From positions 33,532-97,531 of the forward strand of contig JADKAW010000022.1 in assembly GCA_016719055.1 (NCBI GenBank): a DNA stretch of 64,000 nucleotides, given 5' to 3'. Positions 16,851 through 25,245 of this stretch are shown one piece after another. The notes under the pieces were generated by a model. The model was given only the letters and a program-made list of their open reading frames with translations, had not been told where the DNA came from and searched no databases. Each line of letters opens with the position of its first letter. The stretch's first letter is position 1. A program made the position numbers and the translations under genes. Source of the DNA: Candidatus Rhodoferax mariagerensis (lineage in GTDB: Bacteria > Pseudomonadota > Gammaproteobacteria > Burkholderiales > Burkholderiaceae_C).

Positions 16851-17612
16851 GTGATTTTGAATCTATTCCAATTGGATGGCCGGGTGGCCGTCGTGACGGG
16901 CTGCAACACCGGACTGGGCCAGGGCATGGCGCTGGCCTTGGCGCAGGCCGGGGCGGACATTGTGGGAGTCAATGTTAGTGCGCCAGACGACACCCGGGCA
17001 CAAATTGAAAGCCTGGGCCGCCGGTTTCTGGACTTGCGTGCCAACCTGTCGGATGTTGGCTGCATTCAAGAGCTGGTGACTCAGGCGCTGAGTATGAGCG
17101 GTCGCATTGACATTCTGGTCAATAACGCCGGCATCATCCGCCGCGAGGATGCCATCAGTTTCACTGAAAAAGACTGGGACGATGTGATCGACTTGAATCT
17201 CAAGTCGGTGTTTTTCCTGGCGCAAGCGGCGGCCCGCCAGTTCATCGCTCAGGGTGGCGGCGGCAAAATCATCAATGTGGCTTCAATGTTGTCGTTTCAG
17301 GGCGGGGTGCGCGTGCCTTCGTACACCGCGTCCAAAAGCGGCATCATGGGCATCACCCGGGCGCTGGCCAACGAGTGGGCCAAACACGGCATCAATGTCA
17401 ACGCCATCGCACCGGGTTACATGGCCACCGACAACACGGCGGCCTTGCGCGCTGATGAAACTCGAAACGCTGCTATTCTGGAGCGCATCCCGGCCGGGCG
17501 CTGGGGTCTGCCAGCCGACTTGGCTGGGCCGGTGGTATTTCTGGCCTCTGAGGCGTCCAACTATATCAACGGCTACACGGTGGCTGTAGATGGCGGGTGG
17601 TTGGCGCGGTAA
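16851..17612 (+). CDS. kduD: 2-dehydro-3-deoxy-D-gluconate 5-dehydrogenase (SDR)
   Basis: This 253-residue short-chain dehydrogenase has the nucleotide motif TGCNTGLGQGMA (residues 16-27), NNAG (about 87) and the catalytic Ser...Tyr-x-x-x-Lys (SYTASKSG). Next to kduI it is expected to reduce 2,5-diketo-3-deoxygluconate to KDG using NADH. GGAG at 16841-16844 supports the GTG start at 16851, which gives exactly the length of E. coli KduD. No KDG kinase or aldolase lies in the window. Confidence 0.93.
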   Translation: MILNLFQLDGRVAVVTGCNTGLGQGMALALAQAGADIVGVNVSAPDDTRAQIESLGRRFLDLRANLSDVGCIQELVTQALSMSGRIDILVNNAGIIRREDAISFTEKDWDDVIDLNLKSVFFLAQAAARQFIAQGGGGKIINVASMLSFQGGVRVPSYTASKSGIMGITRALANEWAKHGINVNAIAPGYMATDNTAALRADETRNAAILERIPAGRWGLPADLAGPVVFLASEASNYINGYTVAVDGGWLAR

Positions 17613-17619
17613 TTGCATA

Positions 17620-17650
17620 AAGTGTTTCAGCAATATAATTTGAAACACTT
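17620..17650. promoter_or_regulatory. putative KdgR autoregulatory operator
   Basis: AAGTGTTTCA (17620-17629) and TGAAACACTT (17641-17650) form a perfect ten-base inverted repeat with an 11-base AT-rich spacer that reads ATATAATT and could overlap a -10 element. It begins seven bases after the kduD stop and ends 20 bases before the kdgR start. The half-site recurs in the kdgF-kduI intergenic region. Confidence 0.6.
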
Positions 17651-17670
17651 TTCCAGGGAAATCAAAACAA

Positions 17671-18471
17671 ATGGCTGATGAATCTTATGACGTCAAACAA
17701 CCGGAGTCGGTGGCTGCCGTACTGAAGGTGTTTGCGCTCTTGCAAGCCTTGTCCGAAAACAACGAAACCGGTATTTCAGACCTGTCTGTCCGGCTGGCCA
17801 TGCCCAAGGCCACGGTCTACCGCTTTTTGCAAACCATGATGACCTTGGGCTACGTTCGCCAGGAAAAAGACAGTGAACGGTATGGCCTGACCATGAAGGT
17901 GTTCGAGCTGGGCACCAAGGCCTTGCAATACCCCGATTTGGTTGATTTAGCCAAGCACCACATGCAAATGCTGGCCGACTGGACAGGTGAAACCGTGCAC
18001 CTGGGCACCTTGATCGACAGCGAAATCATTTACGTCCATAAAGTTGACTCACGCCACATGCTGGGTATGTATTCGCGCGTTGGGCGGCGCGCGCCGTTGC
18101 ACTGCACCGCCATCGGCAAGGTGCTGATGGCCTGGGAAGACCCTGAGCGGCGTGAGCGCGTGCTGCAGGGCGCAGACTTCAAGCGATATCGGGAAAAAAC
18201 CATTGTTGAACCGGCCGCATTTTCAGCAGAGCTGGCGCGTGTCAAGGCGCAGGGTTATGGCGAAGACCGCGAAGAGTTTGACGACCACATCCGCTGCCTG
18301 GGCGTGCCGATTTTTGACCGCATTAACCGCCCGATTGCCGGCCTGAGCATTTCGTTTCCAACCTTCCGCTACGACGAGAGCAAACAGGTAGAGACCGTGG
18401 CCATGTTGCAGGCTGCCAGCAAAGACATTTCTTCACAGTTGGGATGCACCAACTTTCCACTGGACCGGTGA
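17671..18471 (+). CDS. kdgR: IclR-family repressor KdgR
   Basis: This 266-residue protein matches the E. coli KdgR pattern along its length. It has an N-terminal winged helix (SVAAVLKVFALLQALSE, then MPKATVYRFLQTMMTLGYV, about residues 10-65) and an IclR effector domain with RAPLHCTAIGKVLMAW, CLGVPIFDR and AGLSISFPTFR. The usual effector is KDG. AGGGA stands upstream of the ATG. Its place after kduI-kduD and the two shared palindromes point to local and self control. Confidence 0.9.
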   Translation: MADESYDVKQPESVAAVLKVFALLQALSENNETGISDLSVRLAMPKATVYRFLQTMMTLGYVRQEKDSERYGLTMKVFELGTKALQYPDLVDLAKHHMQMLADWTGETVHLGTLIDSEIIYVHKVDSRHMLGMYSRVGRRAPLHCTAIGKVLMAWEDPERRERVLQGADFKRYREKTIVEPAAFSAELARVKAQGYGEDREEFDDHIRCLGVPIFDRINRPIAGLSISFPTFRYDESKQVETVAMLQAASKDISSQLGCTNFPLDR

Positions 18472-18517
18472 TCAGAGTCCTGGGGCAGTTTGAGCACCCG
18501 GTTGGGGTTCTGACCCG

Positions 18518-19417
18518 TCAGCTGGCTGGTTTGCGGTTCACCAGCACGATGCCAATTGCCACAAGCCCCAGACAAGCCACCAAGGTGGCGGTGACCGGCT
18601 CGTTCAGCCACAAAGCGCCAAACATCAAAGCAGCCACTGGCGTCAGAAACGCAAATGCCGAAATCCGTGTGGCCGGGTAGCGCCCCAGCATCCACATCCA
18701 GGCCAGGTAGCTGGCAAAGGCTCCGACCACGGTTTGAAGGGCCAACGAAGTGATGGCAAACGGACTGAACTGCCCGTGCCACGGCTCACCCAAAAACAGC
18801 GAAAGCCCGGGCAACAGCAGAGCGCTCATGCCGATTTGATAAAACAGCAATTTCTCGGGCGATACCCGAGTCAAACTTGTGCTGCGAATGGTCACGGTGG
18901 TCAGTCCCCAGGCCAGACCCGCCGCCAGCGCCAACAGGTCGCCCAGCCATTGCTTGGGGTGGCTGCCCTGCCCCAGTCCATCACGCAGCGCAAACATCAC
19001 AGCCACAAAAGCCAAACCCAAACCCATCCATTGAACTGCACTTAGCCGCTCTGACTTGACCCACAGCGGCAACAACACGGCCACCCAAAATGGCGAGGTA
19101 TACAAAAAAACCGTGAGCCGTGAGGCGGCAGAAAACTGCAAGCCCATGTAGAGGCAGGCAAACTCCAAAGCAAACAGACTACCCGCCAGCAGCCCGGCCT
19201 TGAGCGAGCCGTCCTGCCCAAACAACGCGACACCGCGCCAGCGGCACCACACACCGAGCAACAGCGTAGCCAGCACAAAACGGATGGCCGCTTGAAACAC
19301 CGGCGGAACCTCCTCAAGCGTAGCTTTCACCAGCACTTGCTGAAAGCCCCAGAACATGCTGCAGGCGATCAGCAGTCCAACGGCCAGCGCATCAAGATGA
19401 GTTTTGCGATCGGTCAT
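18518..19417 (-). CDS. DMT-superfamily (EamA) transporter
   Basis: This 299-residue protein has about ten hydrophobic segments arranged as two EamA repeats (the first around residues 10-140, the second 150-290). FGALWLNEPVTATLVACLGLVAIG is typical of the second repeat's end. Such proteins are inner-membrane exporters of amino acids or other metabolites; the substrate cannot be read from sequence. It converges on kdgR, with 46 bases between the two stop codons. The ATG at 19417 (MTDRKTH) is chosen over 19453, which would add a 12-residue extension. Confidence 0.8.
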   Translation of the reverse strand: MTDRKTHLDALAVGLLIACSMFWGFQQVLVKATLEEVPPVFQAAIRFVLATLLLGVWCRWRGVALFGQDGSLKAGLLAGSLFALEFACLYMGLQFSAASRLTVFLYTSPFWVAVLLPLWVKSERLSAVQWMGLGLAFVAVMFALRDGLGQGSHPKQWLGDLLALAAGLAWGLTTVTIRSTSLTRVSPEKLLFYQIGMSALLLPGLSLFLGEPWHGQFSPFAITSLALQTVVGAFASYLAWMWMLGRYPATRISAFAFLTPVAALMFGALWLNEPVTATLVACLGLVAIGIVLVNRKPAS

Positions 19418-19567
19418 GAAAAGTGGGAAACGGCAACAAGCTATATTTTTCATAGCATCTTAACATGCGGCTACAGCTGCACTGATCGGTCGTTTCTGAC
19501 TTGGCGGGTGAAACCCGGCCCCTATAATCAAGTTCACCCGTCCACCTACTTTCTGAGCCAATTCATC

Positions 19568-19627
19568 ATGAGCGACCACACCCCTCAGCCGGCCACGATG
19601 CCCATGCAGCAGCTTCCACCAGTTTGA
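19568..19627 (+). other. leader frame upstream of the cytochrome c gene
   Basis: An ATG at 19568 opens 19 codons (MSDHTPQPATMPMQQLPPV) ending in TGA that shares bases with the ATG at 19627. The MSDH start is what I would expect for the N terminus of Comamonadaceae cytochrome c5 proteins, so this is likely the true beginning, cut off by a one-base deletion. A translated leader peptide is the alternative. Confidence 0.55.
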
Positions 19628-20115
19628 TGAAGAAGGCCACCATGATTGCCGTTTTGTTGGGCCTGCCACTGGTGATGGTGCTGAGCCTGGTTGGCTATTA
19701 CAAGTCGCATGAAAGCGGTGGCGGCAAGGCATCCATGACCGAAGAGGCCATCACAGCCCGAATTCAAAAAGTGGGCTACGTCTCGCTCGGGTCAAGCCAG
19801 CGCGAAGTCAAAAACGGTGAAGATGTTTACAAAGCCCAGTGCAGCACTTGCCACGCAGCGGGCCTGCTCGGCGCCCCCAAATTTGCCGACGCCGCGGCCT
19901 GGGCCCCCCGTCTCAAGACCGGCTTTGATGCCCTGCTGAATTCTGCACTGAAAGGCAAAAACAGCATGACACCCCAAGGTGGCGGCGCATTCTCAGACTA
20001 CGAAGTCGCGCGTGCGGTGGTTTACCTGGCCAATGCCGGTGGTGCCAAGTTTGACGAGCCCAAGGCACCTGCCGATGCGTCAACCCCTGGGGCTGCGGCA
20101 TCGGCTGCCAAATAA
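19627..20115 (+). CDS. membrane-anchored class I cytochrome c5-type protein
   Basis: This protein of at least 162 residues has an N-terminal membrane anchor (IAVLLGLPLVMVLSLVGYY), a linker and a mono-haem c domain. The haem site is CSTCH (about residue 75) and the axial Met lies in GKNSMTPQGG. An Ala/Pro-rich tail follows. It would carry electrons in the periplasm. Just upstream, 19568-19627 encodes MSDHTPQPAT and nine further codons in another frame, ending in TGA that overlaps this ATG. One extra T in TTTG would join the two into one leader, so a frameshift or sequencing error is likely. Confidence 0.8.
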   Translation: MKKATMIAVLLGLPLVMVLSLVGYYKSHESGGGKASMTEEAITARIQKVGYVSLGSSQREVKNGEDVYKAQCSTCHAAGLLGAPKFADAAAWAPRLKTGFDALLNSALKGKNSMTPQGGGAFSDYEVARAVVYLANAGGAKFDEPKAPADASTPGAAASAAK

Positions 20116-20200
20116 TCTGCGTGGCAATCGTCGGTTTCTGACCTGGGTCGGCCTGTACAAATCCTGGCTAACCGTCATCCACTACAAGTTCATAGACCTT

Positions 20201-20246
20201 TTAGGCCTCTAGCCCTTTCTAAATAAGGGCTGTGAGCTATTTTATT
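20201..20246 (+). repeat. dispersed palindromic repeat, copy 3
   Basis: AGCCCTT (20211-20217) and AAGGGCT (20225-20231) form a seven-base stem with a seven-base loop, followed by GTGAGCTATTTTATTT. It lies between the cytochrome gene and the convergent gene at 20237 and may double as a terminator. Confidence 0.65.
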
Positions 20247-20776
20247 TGAAGCGATTGAGGGCTTTGCTGGTACCCATACCGGCGCCCAAGACTGGATTGC
20301 AACACCTCTTGCAGGGCCCACTCACCCTGCTCAATGGCACTGGCCGCCAAGCCGACATCTTGTGTGTGCACCAGGCCAAAGCCGCCCTCGGTCTGCAGGT
20401 AAACATACCCACGCTCATCCATCAGGCAAGCGAGCACTTGGGTAGGTCGGCCGATGTGGTCGTTGACAATCATGTCGGGTTGAATGCGCCAGATCAGCGG
20501 TGTGGCCTCCAGTTCCACATAAACCCGCTGTGGCCCATTCTGAAAAAACCACTGGCCCAGTGCATCGGCGTGGTAGTTGCGCCCAATGAAGTCAATCAGT
20601 TTGTCATGTTGCAGCAGCGAGCCCTTGCTGCCCGGCACACCACTGGCAAAGTGCCCCAGCGCCTGGACCCGGTCGTCGCGCATGTACCAGTTGCCACGGG
20701 CATCCAGCCCCAACCAGCCATAGCAGTTGGGCACGTTGGGCCATTTGGCCATGGCTTGTTTGACGATGTCATCCAT
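20237..20776 (-). CDS. conserved Burkholderiales protein, possibly DUF2946
   Basis: This 179-residue soluble protein begins MDDIVKQAMAKWPNVPNCYGWLGLDARGNWYMRD and has a FIGRNY...GQWFFQNGPQRVYVELE core. I remember this N terminus from conserved proteins of Burkholderiales, annotated, I think, as DUF2946, without known function. It has no signal peptide or metal motif. Its start overlaps the end of the YheT-type hydrolase gene by eight bases, so the two form an operon. The family name is from memory and not firm. Confidence 0.65.
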   Translation of the reverse strand: MDDIVKQAMAKWPNVPNCYGWLGLDARGNWYMRDDRVQALGHFASGVPGSKGSLLQHDKLIDFIGRNYHADALGQWFFQNGPQRVYVELEATPLIWRIQPDMIVNDHIGRPTQVLACLMDERGYVYLQTEGGFGLVHTQDVGLAASAIEQGEWALQEVLQSSLGRRYGYQQSPQSLQIK

Positions 20777-21791
20777 AAGTTTGGGCAGTTCTGAGATGTG
20801 TTTGAACCAACGGCGGCGGCAGTTGCGCCATCAACCAGCCACCCACGGCCTCGGGCAGGGCGCGCAGATGCGCTGGTGGTCGGCCAGATGCAAAGCCGAC
20901 ATGTCCACCCTGGCGAGGTTGCCAAAGTGTCACATGCCGGCTCACCTGCGCGGTTTGCGGCAAACTGCTGGCCGGCACAAACGGGTCGTTCAAGGCATTC
21001 ACCAACAGTGCCGGCACCTGGATCTGGTCCAGCCGTGGCTGCGCCGAGGCGCGCTGCCAGTAGTCCAGTGTGTTTTTGAAACCGTGCAAGGGTGCGGTGA
21101 AGACGTTGTCGAACGCATAAAGATCACGTGCTGCGTGCAGCGCGTGGCGACTGAACAGGCCGGGGTGCTGGGCCAGCTTATGCAGTGCCTTGGGTTTCAT
21201 GCTGGCCATGAACATGCGTGTGTACACCTGTCGGTTAAAACCCCGGCCCATGGCCAACCCACTGGCAGTCAGGTCAAGCGGAGCCGACACGCTGGCTACG
21301 GCAGAAACCACCTGGCTGGCCTGGCGGCCAGATTCCTGCGCCCAACGCATCAGGGCATTGCCACCCAGCGACACCCCCACCGCCAGCAGAGGGCCGGCGT
21401 GCTGTCGGCGCAGGCGTTGCAAAATCCAGTCAATCTCTTCGAAATCACCCGAGTGATAGGCCCGGGGGGCCAGATTGATCTCGCCGCTACAGCCGCGAAA
21501 GTGCGGCACCACAAAGCCCACGCCCTGGGTTTGAGCATATTCGGCAAAAGCCAGCGCATAGTGACTGGCGGACGAACCTTCAAGTCCGTGAAACAGCACC
21601 AACAAGGGGCGGTCCGGCGCGGCTGCCAGGAAATCCAAGTCGATGAAGTCTCCATCGGGGGTGTTCCAGCGCTCGCGCTGGTAGTGCCTGCGCAACTGTT
21701 GCAGCCTGCTGTGCCAGTGCCGCCCGTAGAGCGCCGGCCAGATGGTTTGCAGGTGACCACCAGCCAGCCAGCCAGAAGCTACATATTTCAT
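20769..21791 (-). CDS. alpha/beta hydrolase, YheT family
   Basis: This 340-residue protein starts SGWLAGGHLQTIWP, the hallmark of the YheT/EMB8-like hydrolases. It has the nucleophile elbow GVSLGG (about residue 140), a late acid in NALNDPFVP and a histidine in GGHVGF. The family acts on unknown, probably lipid or ester, substrates. It is co-transcribed with the downstream conserved gene. A palindromic repeat and an insertion sequence lie directly upstream of its start, so its native promoter may have been displaced. Confidence 0.85.
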   Translation of the reverse strand: MKYVASGWLAGGHLQTIWPALYGRHWHSRLQQLRRHYQRERWNTPDGDFIDLDFLAAAPDRPLLVLFHGLEGSSASHYALAFAEYAQTQGVGFVVPHFRGCSGEINLAPRAYHSGDFEEIDWILQRLRRQHAGPLLAVGVSLGGNALMRWAQESGRQASQVVSAVASVSAPLDLTASGLAMGRGFNRQVYTRMFMASMKPKALHKLAQHPGLFSRHALHAARDLYAFDNVFTAPLHGFKNTLDYWQRASAQPRLDQIQVPALLVNALNDPFVPASSLPQTAQVSRHVTLWQPRQGGHVGFASGRPPAHLRALPEAVGGWLMAQLPPPLVQTHLRTAQTYG

Positions 21792-21830
21792 AGCTATCTA
21801 CGCTGTTAACATAAGGGCTAGAGCCAGATT
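21783..21830 (-). repeat. dispersed palindromic repeat, copy 4
   Basis: The reverse-form core ATAAGGGCTAGAG, with TAGCTATCTACGCTG upstream, overlaps the start codon region of the YheT gene. It ends five bases before the left inverted repeat of the ISAzo13-type element. Confidence 0.7.
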
Positions 21831-21834
21831 CAGC

Positions 21835-23163
21835 ATTGAGCAAAAATAACTTGAACAATTAAGATTTTTTTGTTATTGTACGGCCATGAGCGATGTGACA
21901 ACCATTGAGGCCAAATTCAAAGCACTCCGCGGCCGATTTGACGAGACTTCATTGCGGATATGGGCCGCAGCAGAAGCCAGTAGCCTTGGACGTGGAGGCA
22001 TCAGCACGGTTGCCAAAGCTGTGGGAATGTCGCGTACAACGATCCACACTGGCTTGTCTGAGATCAAAAAGGCCGCTTCACTTGAATCGGGGTTGCCGTC
22101 ACAGGTGGCCAAGGGTCAAACAGCGCTGCGCGTGCGTGCGAGGGGAGGTGGGCGTAAAAAGTTAACCAGCAAGGACGACAGTCTCCTGGGTGATCTTGAT
22201 GCGTTGATGGAACCCACCACACGCGCAGAGCCCATGTCGGCACTGCGCTGGACCTGCAAAAGCACTCACCAACTGGCAGTAGAGCTCAAGAAAAAGGGAC
22301 ACCAGGTCAGCCAAAGAACGATCTGCTATTTACTCAGCCAAATGCATTACAGCCTGCAATCGACCCGCAAGACACGCGAAGGTGGCAAACATGAAGACCG
22401 TGAAGCGCAGTTTATGCACATTGCCAAGACCGTCGCAGACTACCAAGCCTCAGGCAACCCCGTCATCGCTGTTGATACCAAAAAGAAGGAACTCTTTGGG
22501 GATTTCAAGAATGTAGGCCAAGAATGGCAACCCGCAGGAACGCCAGAGGAAGTACGGGTTGATGACTTCATTGATGCGCAGTTGGGCAAGGTGGCTCCCT
22601 ACTTTGTCTACGATGAGACCAACAACAATGGCTGGGTCAACGTCGGCATTGATCACGATACGGCAGAGTTCACCGTAGAGAGCATCAGGCGCTGGTGGCT
22701 GGAGATGGGTAAAACTATCTATCCAGAAGCAGGGCAATTACTCATTACTGCCGACTGCGGTGGTAGCAACGGGTACCGGGTGCGGTCATGGCGCAGGCAA
22801 TTGCAAAAGTTCGCCGATGAGCAGCAACTCTCCATCCAGGTCTGTCACTTTCCGCCAGGCACGAGCAAGTGGAACAAAATTGAACATCGGATGTTTTGCC
22901 ACATCACCGCCAAGTGGCGGGGACGACCGCTGGTCAGCCGCGAAGTGGTGGTTAACTTGATCGGATCCACCACCACAACCCAGGGATTGCACGTCAGAGC
23001 CGCTTTGAATGAGCATGCCTACACAACTGGCCTCAAGGTATCTGATCAAGAACTCGCTGCGTTAAACACTGACCGTGACGCTTTTCATGGCGAGTGGAAC
23101 TACCGGGTGCTACCGCACAATTCGCTCGCCTGAACTCAATTGTTCAAGTTATTTTTGCTCAAT
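21835..23163 (+). mobile_element. complete ISAzo13-type insertion sequence
   Basis: The 1329-base element is bounded by perfect 26-base inverted repeats at 21835-21860 and 23138-23163 (beginning ATTGAGCAAAAATAAC). It holds one intact transposase gene. No target-site duplication is evident: the flanks read CAGC on the left and TCCT on the right. It sits between the YheT gene and a DMT transporter gene, beside a palindromic repeat. Intact ends and an open transposase suggest recent arrival. Confidence 0.9.
21886..23133 (+). CDS. ISAzo13-family transposase
   Basis: This 415-residue protein has an N-terminal helix-turn-helix region (GGISTVAKAVGMSRTTIHTGL) and an RNase H-like catalytic core. The probable DDE triad is in IAVDTKKKELFGDF, LLITADCGGSNGYR and SKWNKIEHRMF. 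The KKKELFGDFKN and HFPPGTSKWNKIEHR strings are characteristic of this family (also known as Rhodopirellula-type DDE transposase). The frame is uninterrupted and lies wholly inside the inverted repeats. Confidence 0.92.
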   Translation: MSDVTTIEAKFKALRGRFDETSLRIWAAAEASSLGRGGISTVAKAVGMSRTTIHTGLSEIKKAASLESGLPSQVAKGQTALRVRARGGGRKKLTSKDDSLLGDLDALMEPTTRAEPMSALRWTCKSTHQLAVELKKKGHQVSQRTICYLLSQMHYSLQSTRKTREGGKHEDREAQFMHIAKTVADYQASGNPVIAVDTKKKELFGDFKNVGQEWQPAGTPEEVRVDDFIDAQLGKVAPYFVYDETNNNGWVNVGIDHDTAEFTVESIRRWWLEMGKTIYPEAGQLLITADCGGSNGYRVRSWRRQLQKFADEQQLSIQVCHFPPGTSKWNKIEHRMFCHITAKWRGRPLVSREVVVNLIGSTTTTQGLHVRAALNEHAYTTGLKVSDQELAALNTDRDAFHGEWNYRVLPHNSLA

Positions 23164-23174
23164 TCCTAAGGCTC

Positions 23175-24074
23175 TTACGTAACACGGGTACCGATCAGGG
23201 CGGCCAGCACAATCATCACTGCCGCCACCGCAATATTCCAGCCAAAAGGTCTGCCATTCACCAACACCAGCATGGCCGTTGACAGCAGCGGCGTCAAATA
23301 GCTCAAGATGCCAATGTGACGCGCGTCACCGGTTTTGAGGGCTTTGTCCCACAGAAAAAACGCTGCGCCCATGGGGCCCAGTCCAATGATCGCAATCAGC
23401 GTCCAGTCGTGCAGATTCAACAACACGGCAGGCTCCATCAGCGCGTGGCACAGCAGCGACAGCAGGCCCGACACCAGGGCAAAACTGCCAATGGCTGCGG
23501 TGGGAAACGCGGCCACCCGCTGGGTCAACAGCGAATAACTGGCCCAAATAAGCGCCGCCCCCAGCGCCGGCAGATAGCCCCAGGCCCAGACCACGCTGGA
23601 AGTGCCAGCAGCCGTCACGTCAGCCGCGGACGAAACAGTCGGCCCGCCCAGAATGACCACCGCCGCCCCGGTAAAGCCCAGCAGCGTTGCCACCAGATGC
23701 ACCCCGCGCAGCCGGATACCTGGCAAAATCACCGGTGCCAGCACCACCATCAACAGCGGCCACAGGTAGTTCACCAGATTGGCCTGCACCGGGGGTGCGT
23801 GGCGCAAGGCCAGAAACAGCAAAAAGTGGTAGCTGAACAGGCCGTAGACGCCCAGCGCCAACGTTGACCAGGGCACGCGCCAGCGCGCCAGCTTAAAACC
23901 AGACAGTGGCAGCGCAATCACGCTGCCCACCAGCAAGGACAAGCCTGTCAGCAAAAATGGCGGCACATGGCCCAGTGCCACCCCCAGTGTGGCGAGCGAA
24001 CTCCACAGACCAATGGCACCCAGAGCTAGCACGGCGGGCCTGCGCCCAGCTGCCGCCGCCGATGTGCCCGTCAT
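23175..24074 (-). CDS. DMT-superfamily exporter, YddG-like
   Basis: This 299-residue inner-membrane protein has about ten transmembrane segments. NLVNYLWPLLMVVLAPVIL (about residues 103-121) and FFLWDKALKTGDARHIGILSYLTPLLST match my memory of the YddG group, which exports aromatic amino acids and analogues. The substrate is inferred only from that resemblance. Its stop codon lies 12 bases beyond the right end of the insertion sequence, so transcription may run into the element. The start at MTGTSA is preferred. Confidence 0.8.
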   Translation of the reverse strand: MTGTSAAAAGRRPAVLALGAIGLWSSLATLGVALGHVPPFLLTGLSLLVGSVIALPLSGFKLARWRVPWSTLALGVYGLFSYHFLLFLALRHAPPVQANLVNYLWPLLMVVLAPVILPGIRLRGVHLVATLLGFTGAAVVILGGPTVSSAADVTAAGTSSVVWAWGYLPALGAALIWASYSLLTQRVAAFPTAAIGSFALVSGLLSLLCHALMEPAVLLNLHDWTLIAIIGLGPMGAAFFLWDKALKTGDARHIGILSYLTPLLSTAMLVLVNGRPFGWNIAVAAVMIVLAALIGTRVT

Positions 24075-24132
24075 GGTGTCAAGCAAAGGTTTGTTGTGCG
24101 ATTGGTTGGGTCTGGCATGACGTCACGAGTCA

Positions 24133-25176
24133 TTAAAGCGTGATGCTGCTGGAGCGCTGCCAAAGGTTGATGCCGCCGTCGACCGCCTGCTGGTCAATGG
24201 CTGCCAGCTCGTCGCTTGAGAACTGCAGGTTTTGCAAGGCCCCCACCAGCTCGTTAATTTGGGCCGGGCGACTGGCACCGATCAGTGCTGAGGTCACGCG
24301 CGCATCACGCAGCACCCAGGCAGTGGCCATTTGCGCCAGGCTTTGGCCACGCGCCAACGCGATGTCGTTGAGGGCACGCACGTGTTGGAGGTTGCTGTCG
24401 CTCAGATGTTCAGGCATGAACGAACCACCGCCCGGGCGGTTGATGCGGGCATCGGCGGGCGTGCCGTTGAGGTACTTGTTGGTCAGCAGGCCTTGCGCCA
24501 ACGGGCTGAAGGCAATGCAGCCCATGCCAAGGTCTCCCAGCGCGTCCAGCAGGTCCGCTTCAATCCAGCGGTTCAGCAGGCTGTAGGACGGCTGGTGAAT
24601 CAGCGCCTGAATGCCCATGCTTTTCAACATCGCGGCGGCTTCACGCGTTTTGGCGGCCGAATAACTGCTGACGCCCACGTAAAGTGCCTTGCCCTGCTGT
24701 ACCGCGCTGGCCAGTGCGCCCATGGTTTCTTCCAGGGGCGTGTCGGGGTCAAAGCGGTGCGAGTAAAAAATGTCCACATAGTCCAACCCCATGCGCTGAA
24801 GACTCTGGTCCAGACTGGCCAGCACATATTTGCGCGAGCCACCGCCCTGGCCATAGGGCCCGGGCCACATGTCGTAGCCAGCCTTGCTACTGATGATGAG
24901 CTCGTCACGGTAGGGTTTGAAGTCGCGGCGCAGGTGTTCACCAAAATTGCTCTCGGCACTGCCATAAGGAGGGCCATAGTTGTTGGCCAGATCAAAATGG
25001 GTAATGCCGGCATCAAACGCGGTGCGCAGCATGTCGCGCTGGGCCTGAAATGGCGTGGCATCGCCAAAGTTGTGCCACAGACCCAGGGTGATGGCGGGCA
25101 ATTTAAGGCCACTTTGGCCACAGCGGCGCCAAGTCATGTTGTTGTCGTATCGCTGGGGGTTGGCTTGATAGTTCAT
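24133..25176 (-). CDS. gpr: L-glyceraldehyde 3-phosphate reductase-type aldo-keto reductase
   Basis: This 347-residue TIM-barrel NADPH reductase is the length of E. coli YghZ/Gpr (346). It shares FDLANNYGPPYGSAESNFG (catalytic Tyr and Asp), SSKAGYDMWPGPYG, HRFDPDTPLEETMGAL, FSPLAQGLLTNKYL and the C-terminal GASRPAQINE. Gpr reduces L-glyceraldehyde 3-phosphate to glycerol 3-phosphate, which is notable because the neighbouring operon encodes glycerol-3-phosphate oxidation. The two are divergent, with a palindromic repeat between them. Confidence 0.9.
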   Translation of the reverse strand: MNYQANPQRYDNNMTWRRCGQSGLKLPAITLGLWHNFGDATPFQAQRDMLRTAFDAGITHFDLANNYGPPYGSAESNFGEHLRRDFKPYRDELIISSKAGYDMWPGPYGQGGGSRKYVLASLDQSLQRMGLDYVDIFYSHRFDPDTPLEETMGALASAVQQGKALYVGVSSYSAAKTREAAAMLKSMGIQALIHQPSYSLLNRWIEADLLDALGDLGMGCIAFSPLAQGLLTNKYLNGTPADARINRPGGGSFMPEHLSDSNLQHVRALNDIALARGQSLAQMATAWVLRDARVTSALIGASRPAQINELVGALQNLQFSSDELAAIDQQAVDGGINLWQRSSSITL

Positions 25177-25198
25177 GGTGTCTGTCGTTAAATGATAA

Positions 25199-25245
25199 AA
25201 AATGCCTCCAGCCCTTATTCAATAAGCGCGAGGCACTATCAAAAA
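25199..25245 (+). repeat. dispersed palindromic repeat, copy 5 (best hairpin)
   Basis: The core TGCCTCCAGCCCTTAT, TCA, then ATAAGCGCGAGGCA folds into a near-perfect hairpin and is followed by CTATCAAAAATAT. It is the clearest copy of a 45-base family found about twelve times in this window, almost always between genes. Typical form: GCTNCAGCCCTTAT, a short loop, TGCGCT, AGCTATCAAAA. Confidence 0.8.
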
